From Candidatus Mcinerneyibacterium aminivorans (GTDB taxonomy: Bacteria; Macinerneyibacteriota; Macinerneyibacteria; Macinerneyibacteriales; Macinerneyibacteriaceae): 64,000 nucleotides of DNA. Of the stretch, positions 19,059-28,141 are shown one piece after another (the stretch's first letter is position 1; each line of letters opens with the position of its first letter). The notes below the pieces were generated by a model that did no database searches, was not told where the DNA came from, and saw only the letters and a program-made list of their open reading frames with translations. The DNA is taken from positions 27,517 to 91,516 of the forward strand of contig VSIX01000058.1 of assembly GCA_008086245.1 (NCBI GenBank), given 5' to 3'. Position numbers and translations under genes: made by a program.

Positions 19059-19402
19059 AACTTAACCTTTTTTTTCCCTTCCTCTATTTTGCCATATATT
19101 TTAAACATTTTATTAAATCCGGCAAGATTTAAAATTTTGGTTAATTTTTTATTTTTATTTACTAAAGCCAGATCTCCACCCTTTTTATTAAGAATTGATC
19201 TTGCAGATAAAAGTACTCCCAGTCCCGAACTATCAATATAGTTGAGATTTGAAACTACAAAGAGAACATACTTCCAACCCTTGGGAAGCAATTCATTCTT
19301 TATCATTTTAATCACTTCATTTTTATTATTTACATCCAGAGCACCTTCAAATTTAACAACAGCTACTCTTTTGCTATTATCATATTTTATATTATAATCC
19401 AT
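19055..19402 (-). CDS. STAS-domain anti-anti-sigma factor (SpoIIAA/RsbV-like)
   Basis: The 115-residue protein is a single STAS domain. The phosphorylatable Ser lies in YIDSSGLGVLLSARS near residue 65. In partner switching the unphosphorylated protein binds the HATPase kinase and frees its target. Here the kinase gene is directly upstream (TAATG overlap) and a PP2C phosphatase precedes it, so the three form a complete module. No sigma factor is next to it; the target is unknown. Confidence 0.9.
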   Translation of the reverse strand: MDYNIKYDNSKRVAVVKFEGALDVNNKNEVIKMIKNELLPKGWKYVLFVVSNLNYIDSSGLGVLLSARSILNKKGGDLALVNKNKKLTKILNLAGFNKMFKIYGKIEEGKKKVKL

Positions 19403-19833
19403 TATACTCCTCTACTTATATTTATCTCTTTTTCCATAATTAAAGTAGTTCTATTCCCTTCAAAAATATAACTTATATTATCCATAAGCTCTTTCATTAT
19501 GAAAATACCTCTTCCGTTTTTATTAGATAAATTTTCTTCCAGGGTAGGGTCAATTATCATATCTGGATTAAATCCCGTACCTCTATCTTCTATAATAATC
19601 TTAAATATATTTTTTTCAAGAATTAAAGAAACACCTACCTTCTTTTTAATATCATTTTTGTTTCCATGTTTAATAGCATTAACAACTCCCTCAACCAGTG
19701 CAAGAACTATGTAATCACTATCAATTTGACCTTCTAAATTATTTATTTTTACATATCTCCAAAAAGCCGTTTCAACAAGTTTTAAATATATACATCTGCT
19801 GGGAATTTCCAGTTTTAATTTGTTAGAGCTCAT
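19402..19833 (-). CDS. RsbW/SpoIIAB-like HATPase anti-sigma kinase
   Basis: The 143-residue protein has the GHKL ATP-binding motifs: N-box LVEGVVNAIKHGNKND near residue 48, G1 box IEDRGTGFNP near 85, and G2 box NGRGIFIMKELMD near 108. Such proteins phosphorylate the STAS antagonist and bind a sigma factor or another output protein. It overlaps both neighbours by one base, which points to balanced synthesis with the STAS protein and phosphatase. Confidence 0.9.
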   Translation of the reverse strand: MSSNKLKLEIPSRCIYLKLVETAFWRYVKINNLEGQIDSDYIVLALVEGVVNAIKHGNKNDIKKKVGVSLILEKNIFKIIIEDRGTGFNPDMIIDPTLEENLSNKNGRGIFIMKELMDNISYIFEGNRTTLIMEKEINISRGV

Positions 19834-21074
19834 TATTTTTTCCTAAAACCTAAAAGGGTCATATCATCATGAGGATTGTAATTGCAATATTTTAATACTC
19901 TATCAAATAAAAGTTTATCTAATTCTTTATAATTATAATTGATGAATCTTATTAAGTCATTTTTTAATTTATTTTCTTCATACATTTCAGATCTTTCATT
20001 GGTAGCCTCTGTAATCCCATCTGTCACCATAACCAGGGTATCTTCTGGGTTTATATCAATTGATTTTATCTCATATTTATAATTTTTAATAATTCCCACA
20101 GGAATATCATTTGAAGCAATTTTATTATAATTATTTTTTTTATCAATCAATATGGGATAAACATGTCCTGCATTCACATATTTAAAAGTATTTTTTTCGG
20201 TATTTAAAATGCCAAGAATCATTGTTATAAAAATACTACTCTCAGTATCTTCATATATATTCTTATTTATAAAATTTATAGCATCAACCAAATTTAAATT
20301 AAAGTGATTTGCAGTTTTGAGATAAGATCTTAATGCTGACATTATTATCGAAGTGGGAACTCCTTTACCACTTACATCTGCTATAGCAAAAAAATATTCA
20401 TTCTCACCATTTTGTAGAATATCGTAATAATCCCCACCTACAGCTTTACATGATCGGTAGTTATACATATACTCATATCCTTTAATATCAATAGAATGTT
20501 TTCCAATCAATTTTTTTTGAATTTTTTCAGCTACCCTCAGCTCACTTTCATATCTTTCTTTTTCAAGGGCATTTTTATGCCACAGGGCATTTCTTATATT
20601 AAGAGAGGCTAAATCTGAAAATACTTCCAGAAGTTTTAATTCATCTTCAGAAAAAGTCCCTGCAGTTTTCTTGTTCAAAACCTCTATTACTCCAAATACA
20701 TCATTTCCATTGTAAACCGGTGCTCCCATTATAGATTTGGTTGTAAAATTAGATTTTTTGTCCACTCCGCTATAAAACCTTTTATCCTCTTTTACATTCT
20801 TTACAAGAAGAGGTTTATTATTTTTGATAATCCAGCCTGCAATTCCCTTATCAGCAGGCACCCTTATCTCTTTGACAATATCGCCCTTTTCTCCTGTTGC
20901 AACATCAAAGTATAATTCATTTTTTTCTTTATCCAGAAATAACAATGAACTTGCTTCAGCGTTGAAAATTTTTTTTGTTTGTTGTATAATGATTTTTTTT
21001 ATTTTTTCAAAATCAAGAGAAGAATTTAAAAGCTTAACTACATCTATAAGCTGCTTATAAATTTCTTTTTTCAT
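19833..21074 (-). CDS. GAF-PP2C (SpoIIE/RsbU-type) protein phosphatase
   Basis: The 413-residue protein has an N-terminal GAF sensor (about residues 15-165, with DKGIAGWIIKNNKPLLVKNV and FSEDELKLLEVFSDLASLNIRNA). A linker helix and a SpoIIE-type PP2C phosphatase domain follow, with metal-binding motifs CKAVGGDYYDI near 210, ADVSGKGVPTSIIMS near 232, NAGHVYPIL near 300, TDGITEA near 345 and NPHDDMTLL at the end. It should dephosphorylate the STAS protein encoded two genes downstream when its GAF domain senses a signal. It has no membrane segment. Its 5' end overlaps the ValRS-like gene by 20 bases. Confidence 0.92.
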   Translation of the reverse strand: MKKEIYKQLIDVVKLLNSSLDFEKIKKIIIQQTKKIFNAEASSLLFLDKEKNELYFDVATGEKGDIVKEIRVPADKGIAGWIIKNNKPLLVKNVKEDKRFYSGVDKKSNFTTKSIMGAPVYNGNDVFGVIEVLNKKTAGTFSEDELKLLEVFSDLASLNIRNALWHKNALEKERYESELRVAEKIQKKLIGKHSIDIKGYEYMYNYRSCKAVGGDYYDILQNGENEYFFAIADVSGKGVPTSIIMSALRSYLKTANHFNLNLVDAINFINKNIYEDTESSIFITMILGILNTEKNTFKYVNAGHVYPILIDKKNNYNKIASNDIPVGIIKNYKYEIKSIDINPEDTLVMVTDGITEATNERSEMYEENKLKNDLIRFINYNYKELDKLLFDRVLKYCNYNPHDDMTLLGFRKK

Positions 21075-23247
21075 TTACACCTTCTTCATTTCCAACAATT
21101 TCCTCAAGTATTTCAATATATTTATCTAATTGATTTTTCTTGGTTAAAAAATTTTTAATTTCCTCTCTTTTTCTCTTAATCACATTCCCGGGAGCTTTAT
21201 TAAGAAAGTCAAAATCAAATAATTTCAATCTATTTCTTATTATTTTAACTTTTAAATCTTCAAGTTCTTTCTTAAAATATTGTATATTATTTCTAATTCT
21301 TCCCAGATCAAATATTGGAAGATAAATTACAAAATCATCACTTTTAAGGGCAAGTCTTTTATTAGGCATTTCTTTTTCATCATAAACTTTAATATTATTT
21401 ATATTGAGAAAATTTATAAGATATTTAGAGTTGATTTTTAATGTCTCCATCAACACATTATTTTCAGTTTTTACCCATACTACGATTTCCTTTTCATTTC
21501 CTACTTTTAATATATTCTTCCCCTCAGTAACTTTTTTAATAAATTTTCTGATGAATTTTTCTTCATCCAGCTCATCTTCATAATTGTAATCCTCCCGGTA
21601 GGAAGGAAACTTAAGAGGATAATTGTGATAATCAAGTAAGAATGGGGATATAAACAATATCAGTTCCTTATAAAAATAATAAGCAACCCTATAAGTATAA
21701 ACATCAAGTTCAAGGTCAATATTGTTTAAATATTGATAAATATTGCTGTTTGCTTTTTGAATTGTTCTATATAAATTATCGATATATGTAATCAAATTAC
21801 CTTTTTCAGAAGCCTTTTTTTGATTAAGAATTAATTTTTGTAAAATTGTAGTTATATATTTTTCAATATAAAAGTCTGTTCTAAGATCCAGCTCTTCCAA
21901 TTTTTGCTTCAAATCCCTTTTAAATAATTTCCCCCAGACATAGTAAAATTTTTCTATTTTATCCAATTTGCTTTTCATACCGTTAATACTTTCACTTTTA
22001 AAAGAAGTTTTTGCTATTAAATGCATTTTTTTGAATATATTATCAAAATTAGTTTGCGATCTTTTAAAGTTCAAACTGCCTGAAAGATAAACAAAGTTTT
22101 TTATTTCAAGTTCGGTATTTAATACTCTCGATAAAATTTTATTTATATCCTCTATCAAATCTTTTTTTTCTCTTCTTAATAAATAGTATTTAATAATCCC
22201 CTCAAGATAAAAAGGTATAACATATTTGAGAATCTCGTTCCCCACCGAAACATTTTCAGTTTTTAGATCATTTCCACATTTGGGACAGATTTCGGCAGGG
22301 GTAAAAGTATAATAATCGCAAATACTGCAGTTGTGAACCTCAATTACTGTATTTTTTTTATAATCATCTTCATCGGATTGATTCAAAGGTAAAATATAAT
22401 TTTTTGTTTTTAAATTATAATTCTGCCCAAGTTCATTAAAATCTACATAATAGCTTTTAATAAGTTTTTTTCTCACTTTCTGATTGCATTTTTTACAATA
22501 TTTTGTTTCAATATTTTCTTTAATTTTCTGCTCATAGGCACCATTAATTTTTAAATCCTTTTCCAATTTATTGGGGTTTTCTCTATATGTATCTATCAAA
22601 TCATGCGTTTTATCCAATTTACTATTTAATTTTTGTTTTTCATATTCAAAATCTTCAACAAATACTTCGGGTCTATTAAGATTGTCGACCTGAAAAACCG
22701 GCACTCTTTTGCCCAAAATGGGAAGAATAGCCTTTCTATTTGAGAAATCGCTTCCTTTTAATCCAAAGCTGCTAGCCCGGATAATATCAGTTAAATCTGT
22801 AACATTTATAACCAATGGTTTAACCATTTTTTCTACATTTAATTTAACGGAGTGAACAAATATTTCTTCCTGTTTTGTGTAATAATCGTATTTATTTAAG
22901 AAACTCCCGCAATTAGAACAGAAATACTGTTTTAAATAACCCTGATGTATATTAATATCCTCATTTTCTTCCATAATAACATATAAATTATTAATTTTTT
23001 TATTAAAAGATTTTGTTAAAGCAAAATCCTGGTCAAATAGAATTTTATAATCATCGGTAAACTCTTTTAGTTTATCTTCATTGTCCTTATTTAAAAAATA
23101 AAAGTTATGAAAGATTAAATCATCAATTTCAAATTTTTTATTAATTTTATTTAAAATATCAGCATATAATAAAGAATAATTTATATTTTCATTTACACTT
23201 TCAAAAACTGGTTCATAAAAAATATTTTGTAATTTACCATTCTTCAT
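21055..23247 (-). CDS. Degenerate valyl-tRNA synthetase-like protein without catalytic core
   Basis: The 730-residue protein reads like a ValRS with its active site removed. Four CxxC zinc pairs (C110/C113, C251/C254, C307/C310, C321/C324) sit where ValRS has CPRCGTAL, its second pair, and WYCxxC...CPKC. Between the first two pairs, KAILPILGKRVPVFQ near residue 172 matches the ValRS editing-domain core. SGSLNFKRSQTNF corresponds to the segment leading into the anticodon-binding domain, and KLFDFDFLNKAPGNVIKRKR near 675 is the C-terminal coiled-coil arm (ValRS: LSNxxFVxKAPxxVVxxER). The HIGH motif and KMSKS loop are absent. The start ATG overlaps the AMMECR1 stop, and the gene leads into the phosphatase gene. 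It cannot charge tRNA; binding or editing of tRNA is conjecture. Confidence 0.75.
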   Translation of the reverse strand: MKNGKLQNIFYEPVFESVNENINYSLLYADILNKINKKFEIDDLIFHNFYFLNKDNEDKLKEFTDDYKILFDQDFALTKSFNKKINNLYVIMEENEDINIHQGYLKQYFCSNCGSFLNKYDYYTKQEEIFVHSVKLNVEKMVKPLVINVTDLTDIIRASSFGLKGSDFSNRKAILPILGKRVPVFQVDNLNRPEVFVEDFEYEKQKLNSKLDKTHDLIDTYRENPNKLEKDLKINGAYEQKIKENIETKYCKKCNQKVRKKLIKSYYVDFNELGQNYNLKTKNYILPLNQSDEDDYKKNTVIEVHNCSICDYYTFTPAEICPKCGNDLKTENVSVGNEILKYVIPFYLEGIIKYYLLRREKKDLIEDINKILSRVLNTELEIKNFVYLSGSLNFKRSQTNFDNIFKKMHLIAKTSFKSESINGMKSKLDKIEKFYYVWGKLFKRDLKQKLEELDLRTDFYIEKYITTILQKLILNQKKASEKGNLITYIDNLYRTIQKANSNIYQYLNNIDLELDVYTYRVAYYFYKELILFISPFLLDYHNYPLKFPSYREDYNYEDELDEEKFIRKFIKKVTEGKNILKVGNEKEIVVWVKTENNVLMETLKINSKYLINFLNINNIKVYDEKEMPNKRLALKSDDFVIYLPIFDLGRIRNNIQYFKKELEDLKVKIIRNRLKLFDFDFLNKAPGNVIKRKREEIKNFLTKKNQLDKYIEILEEIVGNEEGVNEKRNL

Positions 23248-23807
23248 CTTTTTTCAATCAGCTCACTTTCACTGAACACATCAGCTTCAAACCTAAATAT
23301 TTCAACATTTTCATCTTCATAACAGTTTTTATTTAACCCAGCTTTCCAGCATGTATTCTGTAAAAATGTAGTACTATCCCAGTTATTATCAGTTGCTACC
23401 TGGGGTAATAAAACACCTGAAGAAAAGCCCTTTTGAATTAATAAGCCATCTCTTCCAGCTTTAATATCTTCAACCCCATCTATTTTTATCAGTTTTGATA
23501 AAATAGAAATTTCGATATTTAAATCTTCTAATTCATTTTTAGTAACAGGAGAAAACCGGGGGTCTTTGAAAGCTGCTGATTTAGCCATTTTAATAATTGA
23601 ATTCCATATTGTATCTATTGGTTTTATATACCCTATACATCCCCTAAGTTTATTTTCATTATTTAATGTTACAAATACCCCTCTTTTTTTATTAAATATT
23701 TTATTTTTATTTTCCAATTTATGATTTTTAGCTAACAGCTCATTTTCCAGAACATTTCTAGCAAGAGTTAAAAGCTCTTTCTTCTCTTTATCCATCAATT
23801 TAAACAT
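23244..23807 (-). CDS. AMMECR1 family protein
   Basis: The 187-residue protein carries the AMMECR1 fold signature LRGCIGYIKPIDTIWNSIIKMAKSAAFKDPRF around residue 60, followed by ELEDLNIEISILS and SGVLLPQVATDNNWDSTTFLQNTCWKAGL. The conserved LRGCIG is the likely active or binding site. The bacterial function is unknown, although many AMMECR1 genes sit beside radical SAM (AmmeMemoRadiSam) genes, which is not the case here. A TTG frame opens further upstream, but AGGAGG before the ATG at 23807 decides the start. It is coupled by an ATGA overlap to the ValRS-like gene. Confidence 0.9.
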   Translation of the reverse strand: MFKLMDKEKKELLTLARNVLENELLAKNHKLENKNKIFNKKRGVFVTLNNENKLRGCIGYIKPIDTIWNSIIKMAKSAAFKDPRFSPVTKNELEDLNIEISILSKLIKIDGVEDIKAGRDGLLIQKGFSSGVLLPQVATDNNWDSTTFLQNTCWKAGLNKNCYEDENVEIFRFEADVFSESELIEKR

Positions 23808-23811
23808 TTCA

Positions 23812-24780
23812 CTACCTCCTTTTCCAAAAATGTAACCGGGCAAGATATATTATAGCATAAAAAGCTGATAAGATAATTAAAACATAGGTAATAAAACCCA
23901 AAATATAAAAATTATTTGTTGAATAATGTTTTTTAAATATTTTTGATGTATTTTTTGATTTAATTCTTTTGTGTTTATTAATATCATAGGTATAAAGTTC
24001 ATTATTTTGTTTATTTAAAACAAAAATTTTATTACGGTATATTTGTATAGAAGCAGGATGTATGAACTGCATATTTGATTCATACAATTTCTTCTTAATC
24101 AAATCATATATATAGAATCTGGCTTTTTTAAAATTTTCAGAAACACCAGCAAATAGCATTTTATTATTAGAAACAACTATACTATCTAAAGTCATATTCC
24201 TGCCCATATCCTTATTTTTAAAATCTATATAAACTTTATTTTCATCGTCCTTAATTATTTTTTCCTTAAAAATTGAGTAAAATATCTTCCCCCCTTTAGT
24301 AAAAAAACAGTAAGGAATATTCTCAAATTTTTTTGTATCTTTTACTGTAAAATCAGAATTCAAAATATCGACTTTTTTTTGACTCTTTAATACCCCATAA
24401 TATTCATTATTAATGAAATTTAATTTCAGATATCTTTTCAAATTATATTTTTCTTTTATCCTGTTTTCGGCTATTTCTGCTATTTCGTTATTGGGTCTGG
24501 AATAAAGAAATAATTTTTTGTTAGTTTTAATTATTTTATTATAGGGCTCTTTCAGAGATATTAACTTTTTTTTTTGGCTATTGTTAAAATTATACTGATT
24601 CAACCCGTGGCTATCAAGAACATAAACTATATCATTTTGAACCAAAAAATCCTCGACCCTTGTTGATTTTGAAATTTTAATTTTTAAATAAATATTTAAC
24701 AGTATTGAAACAACCAGAACGGTTAAAACATAGGGGAGATATTTTTTAATTATTATCATCCTCCACATTAAATACTTCAT
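23812..24780 (-). CDS. Membrane protein with a propeller-like extracytoplasmic domain
   Basis: I do not recognise this 322-residue protein. It has a membrane helix near residues 14-33 and a second near 290-312, with about 250 residues between them. That part shows repeated short strands (VEDFLVQNDIVYVLDSHGL, NNKMLFAGVSENF, IQIYRNKIFVLNKQNN) resembling beta-propeller blades. The start is not settled: the ATG at 24780 lies inside the upstream gene without a good Shine-Dalgarno. GTGGAGG lies immediately before another in-frame ATG at 24759, too close to use in the normal way. A sensor or structural role in the envelope is only a guess. Confidence 0.6.
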   Translation of the reverse strand: MKYLMWRMIIIKKYLPYVLTVLVVSILLNIYLKIKISKSTRVEDFLVQNDIVYVLDSHGLNQYNFNNSQKKKLISLKEPYNKIIKTNKKLFLYSRPNNEIAEIAENRIKEKYNLKRYLKLNFINNEYYGVLKSQKKVDILNSDFTVKDTKKFENIPYCFFTKGGKIFYSIFKEKIIKDDENKVYIDFKNKDMGRNMTLDSIVVSNNKMLFAGVSENFKKARFYIYDLIKKKLYESNMQFIHPASIQIYRNKIFVLNKQNNELYTYDINKHKRIKSKNTSKIFKKHYSTNNFYILGFITYVLIILSAFYAIIYLARLHFWKRR

Positions 24781-25087
24781 TTAAAAAATTTTCCATTAGT
24801 TCATCTTTTGGTTCTTCGGAGGGAGCTTTTCTTTCAATACTATCAGGTTTTTCAGTTGTTTTTATTTCTTTTAGAACTTCCTTGTGCTGTCTTTTTAATT
24901 TATCATTAATTTTGTTTACAAATCTTGCTGTAGGACCATCAAATATCAATTTTTTCTTTTTACTTCCGATTATAGCCCCTTTATCAAAGATAAGAGTTAA
25001 AATAACTTTTTTACTCTTTATAAATTCCGTTTGCACATGAATTTTTTTATTTTTATAGGTCAGATTAGTATTCTTTCCCTGTATCAT
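24746..25087 (-). CDS. Conserved hypothetical protein with HVQTE motif
   Basis: The 113-residue cytoplasmic protein begins GKNTNLTYKNKKIHVQTE, then LTLIFDKGAIIGSKKKK. This resembles a small family of bacterial hypothetical proteins with the pattern NTNxxYxxxxxHVQTE...GGxIIxSKK, for which I know no function. The C-terminal third is charged and probably disordered (TTEKPDSIERKAPSEEPKDE). GGGAGG precedes the ATG. The gene overlaps the following membrane-protein gene by 35 bases. Confidence 0.6.
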   Translation of the reverse strand: MIQGKNTNLTYKNKKIHVQTEFIKSKKVILTLIFDKGAIIGSKKKKLIFDGPTARFVNKINDKLKRQHKEVLKEIKTTEKPDSIERKAPSEEPKDELMENFLNEVFNVEDDNN

Positions 25088-25127
25088 ATCGAAACCTCCC
25101 AGTTATTATAATATACCATTTTATAAA

Positions 25128-25577
25128 TTAGTTTTCAAGATTAAACCACATTCGAAAAGCATTTTCATTGTTATTTTTATAATAGTTTTTTAAGACTTCT
25201 ACTATCTTATAATTGAATTTTCTATAGAGTTTGATTGCTCTTTCATTTGAGATTCTCACCTCGAGAAATATATTTTTTATTTTGTTTTTTTTTAGAATTT
25301 TATGGATATTCAAAAGAAAAAAAGTCCCATATCCCATATTTTGTTTTGAAGGTAAAACAGCAAAATTCTTAATGTGGGATAGATTATATTTATAAATTAA
25401 ACTTATTATTGAAAAACCAATTAATTCTTCATCCACAAATAATCCATATACTTCTGTATAAGAATTTTCAAATTCATTTTTTAAAAATCGTTTTGTCCAG
25501 GGATATTCAAAACATTTTTTTTCGATTTCAAAAATCTCATCAACCCATGACTCATTTAGAATTTTTATTTTTTTCAT
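25128..25577 (-). CDS. rimI: RimI-like ribosomal protein N-acetyltransferase (GNAT)
   Basis: The 149-residue GNAT enzyme has the acetyl-CoA loop LPSKQNMGYGTFFL near residue 80 and the motif B region EVRISNERAIKLYRKFNYKIVEVLKNYY, both typical of RimI, which acetylates the N-terminus of ribosomal protein S18. It is placed directly after tsaE-tsaB, as in many bacteria, which strengthens the call. The 5' end overlaps tsaB by 26 bases. Confidence 0.88.
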   Translation of the reverse strand: MKKIKILNESWVDEIFEIEKKCFEYPWTKRFLKNEFENSYTEVYGLFVDEELIGFSIISLIYKYNLSHIKNFAVLPSKQNMGYGTFFLLNIHKILKKNKIKNIFLEVRISNERAIKLYRKFNYKIVEVLKNYYKNNNENAFRMWFNLEN

Positions 25578-26259
25578 AATTTATTTCTGCATCAGATTTC
25601 CTATAATAAGATGGTTCAATTTCCATGACTTTATCAGAACCTTTTTCCAAATACTTTTTTCTGCCCAGCTCTGCAAGAGATACAGGATTGGTTGTTGATA
25701 AAATATCCTTAACAAATACAGCATTTTGAATATTTTTCTCTATCTGATTTTTATATTTTTTCTCTGCTTCTCCCAAAAAAACTTTTTTCTTTTTAATCTT
25801 TTTGAGAATTGCTAAAAAATTTTCAAGATAATAAGAATCGGTTTTTATGAGAGTTTTAATTCCGTATTTTTCCCTCTTATAAGCCGCAGCATATACTTGA
25901 TTTCTCCTGGCATCAAAAACAGGAACATACAAATCCTTGTTGCTGCTCATGAAACCACAGGCAACAGATTTAAGTGTATTAATTCCAACAATTGATATTT
26001 TTTTTGAATAGGCCAGTGATTTGGCTACAGTCATACCAATTCTTAAACCTGTAAATGAACCCGGACCATTAGCAACCGAAATTAGATCTATATCATCAAT
26101 TTTCATTTTGGAATTATTCAGGGCAAAATCAATCATATATAATAATTTTTGAGAATATGTTGCTTTAACACTGAAGGTAATATTAAATTTTAAATTTTCT
26201 CCTTTAAGTATTGCCACTCCTCCAAGATATCTACTGCTATCGATAGAAAGAATATTCAT
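25552..26259 (-). CDS. tsaB: tRNA t6A biosynthesis protein TsaB
   Basis: The 235-residue protein is the TsaB (YeaZ) partner of TsaD in making N6-threonylcarbamoyladenosine at tRNA position 37. It has the ASKHA start NILSIDSSRYLGGVAIL and the signature ISVANGPGSFTGLRIGMTVAKSLAYS near residue 62. Two close ATGs exist; the one at 26259 has GGGGA six bases upstream and gives the usual start MNILSID, so it is preferred to 26265. The gene lies between tsaE and rimI. Confidence 0.94.
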   Translation of the reverse strand: MNILSIDSSRYLGGVAILKGENLKFNITFSVKATYSQKLLYMIDFALNNSKMKIDDIDLISVANGPGSFTGLRIGMTVAKSLAYSKKISIVGINTLKSVACGFMSSNKDLYVPVFDARRNQVYAAAYKREKYGIKTLIKTDSYYLENFLAILKKIKKKKVFLGEAEKKYKNQIEKNIQNAVFVKDILSTTNPVSLAELGRKKYLEKGSDKVMEIEPSYYRKSDAEINYEKNKNSK

Positions 26260-26261
26260 AA

Positions 26262-26687
26262 TCATTCCCCTTTTTCAATAATAATTTTTCTTTTATCATG
26301 ATTTATAATTTCTATGGTAATACATATTGTATTTTCGGGTAAAATTTCATAAATTTTATCCGCCCATTCTATAAGGGTTATCCCCCCAGAATTTGAGAAT
26401 TCTTCAAATCCAAGGTAGTAGAGTTCATCCAGGTCTGAAATCCGATAAAGGTCCATATGATATACCGTTTCATCATTCTCATAAACATTCAACAGGGTAA
26501 AAGTTGGAGATTTCACCCTGTTTTCATCTATTCCCAGCCCCCTGCATACACCTTTTACGAAAACACTTTTTCCAGCACCTAACTCACCTTTTAGAGCGAT
26601 TATATCATTTTTTTTTAATTTTTTAGAAAATTCAGAAGCAATCTCTTTTGTTTCTTTTTCAGAAACACTCATAAATACTTTTTTCAT
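26262..26687 (-). CDS. tsaE: tRNA t6A biosynthesis ATPase TsaE
   Basis: The 141-residue P-loop protein (YjeE family) has Walker A LKGELGAGKSVFVKGVCRGLGI near residue 34, SPTFTLLNVYE near 60 and HMDLYRISDLDELYYLGFEE near 78. It is the ATPase that resets the TsaBD complex. It overlaps the upstream propeller-protein gene by four bases and is followed at once by tsaB. Confidence 0.94.
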   Translation of the reverse strand: MKKVFMSVSEKETKEIASEFSKKLKKNDIIALKGELGAGKSVFVKGVCRGLGIDENRVKSPTFTLLNVYENDETVYHMDLYRISDLDELYYLGFEEFSNSGGITLIEWADKIYEILPENTICITIEIINHDKRKIIIEKGE

Positions 26688-28141
26688 AAGATTACATCTA
26701 TACCTTTTGATGTTTTCAAAAATATCTCATCATTAATATTAATAATTTTTAAAATATTTAACGATGATAATTCTGAATTTTCTCTAAACTCGGATGTTTC
26801 ATTTTCCTCAAGATTATAAAAAAACAACCCATCCTCACTACCTATATAAATTCTGTTGTCATAAAAAAGAATATCATTAATTTTTCTATTAAAATTAATT
26901 ACATTTTCTATTTTATCCGTTTTTAAATTATATTTTGAAATACCCAGATTACCGCTTACATAGATACTATGCTTAACAACTTCTATATCAGTTAAAATAT
27001 CATTTAACAGATCGGATGCAGAAATAGCAACTTCACTGTTATTTTCTATATTCCTGATTATTATTCCATCTTTTTTCTGTAAAATTAATAAATCATTGAA
27101 ATACTTCATATTATCAACACGATAATAATCAATTCCCTTTATATTATCTACTTCTTTTTTTGCTTCATTAATTATCGAGACACCGTATCTGGATAGAGCA
27201 AATATATATTGGTTAGTATTTATTACCTGAAGAATATTATTACTCAGCAATCCATCTTTTATCATGTATTTTGATTTTAAATCATTATTTTTCCATTGAA
27301 AAATTCCATTGCTTCTGGAAGCAATTAACAAAGAATTGTTTTTATAACCGGATATGTCATTAATATTGTTTTTTAACTGAGGGATGTTTATAAAATCGTA
27401 TCTGTTATTTTGAAAAACATTTATTCTATTTCCCAGAAAAAACATCCTTTTTTCCGATTTGAAAATATTTGTTATTTTATCATCATAAACACTGCCCAGA
27501 TTAATAATATACTCATTTCTCATATCATCATAAATTAACAAGTACCCAACCCGGGTGGAAATTACATATCTTTGCGAATCTATTTTTTCATAATCAAGCA
27601 CTTCTATCAAATCATTTATTTTAAAAGAATTTCTTGGAAATATATCCCGTTCATTCTTTTTATGAATAGATTTAAAATTTCTGATTACTTCATTAATTCT
27701 TTTAAGCTCTAAATCGGTATCGCTGTATTCATAGACTTTATTTTCGCTATTTTTTACGAAAACAATTTCATCGGCTACTTTATAAGATATAATCCTTCCT
27801 ATAGATTCATGGATTCTCTCCCAGTATTTTCCCGCTATAAGCTCATATACACCTTCATTAGAAAATGCAAGTACCGTTTTTGTATTGTTATTTCTTAATA
27901 CGGAAAAAACTTTTTCTCCAGCAAGATTCTTTTCTTTATCACCATAATTTTGAAACTCACCTTTCATCTTATCATAAATTAATATCCCAGTGTTGGAAGC
28001 ACAAAAAATTTTTTCAGAATTTGATTCAAGGTCATAAATTTTTGAATAAAATATAAATCGTTTAACTTCCTGGGAAAAACTGCTGCTTACGATAATAAAA
28101 ACAACCGTAAAAAGATATATAAATCTTTTCAAAACAATCAC
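26684..28141 (-). CDS. Secreted beta-propeller protein
   Basis: The 485-residue protein has a signal peptide (YLFTVVFIIVSSSFSQ) and then many short repeats of the type IFCASNTGILIYDKM, VFSVLRNNNTKTVLAFSNEGVYEL, LLIASRSNGIFQWKNN, DGLLSNNILQVINTNQYIFALSRYGVSII and RIYIGSEDGLFFYNL. These match the two-component-regulator-propeller (Reg_prop) type blades found in periplasmic sensors, but no transmembrane or kinase part follows. It probably folds as one or two seven-bladed propellers in the periplasm. The start is GTG at 28141 or TTG at 28132; the latter has GGGTGAT before it. The role is unknown. Confidence 0.65.
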   Translation of the reverse strand: MIVLKRFIYLFTVVFIIVSSSFSQEVKRFIFYSKIYDLESNSEKIFCASNTGILIYDKMKGEFQNYGDKEKNLAGEKVFSVLRNNNTKTVLAFSNEGVYELIAGKYWERIHESIGRIISYKVADEIVFVKNSENKVYEYSDTDLELKRINEVIRNFKSIHKKNERDIFPRNSFKINDLIEVLDYEKIDSQRYVISTRVGYLLIYDDMRNEYIINLGSVYDDKITNIFKSEKRMFFLGNRINVFQNNRYDFINIPQLKNNINDISGYKNNSLLIASRSNGIFQWKNNDLKSKYMIKDGLLSNNILQVINTNQYIFALSRYGVSIINEAKKEVDNIKGIDYYRVDNMKYFNDLLILQKKDGIIIRNIENNSEVAISASDLLNDILTDIEVVKHSIYVSGNLGISKYNLKTDKIENVINFNRKINDILFYDNRIYIGSEDGLFFYNLEENETSEFRENSELSSLNILKIININDEIFLKTSKGIDVIL

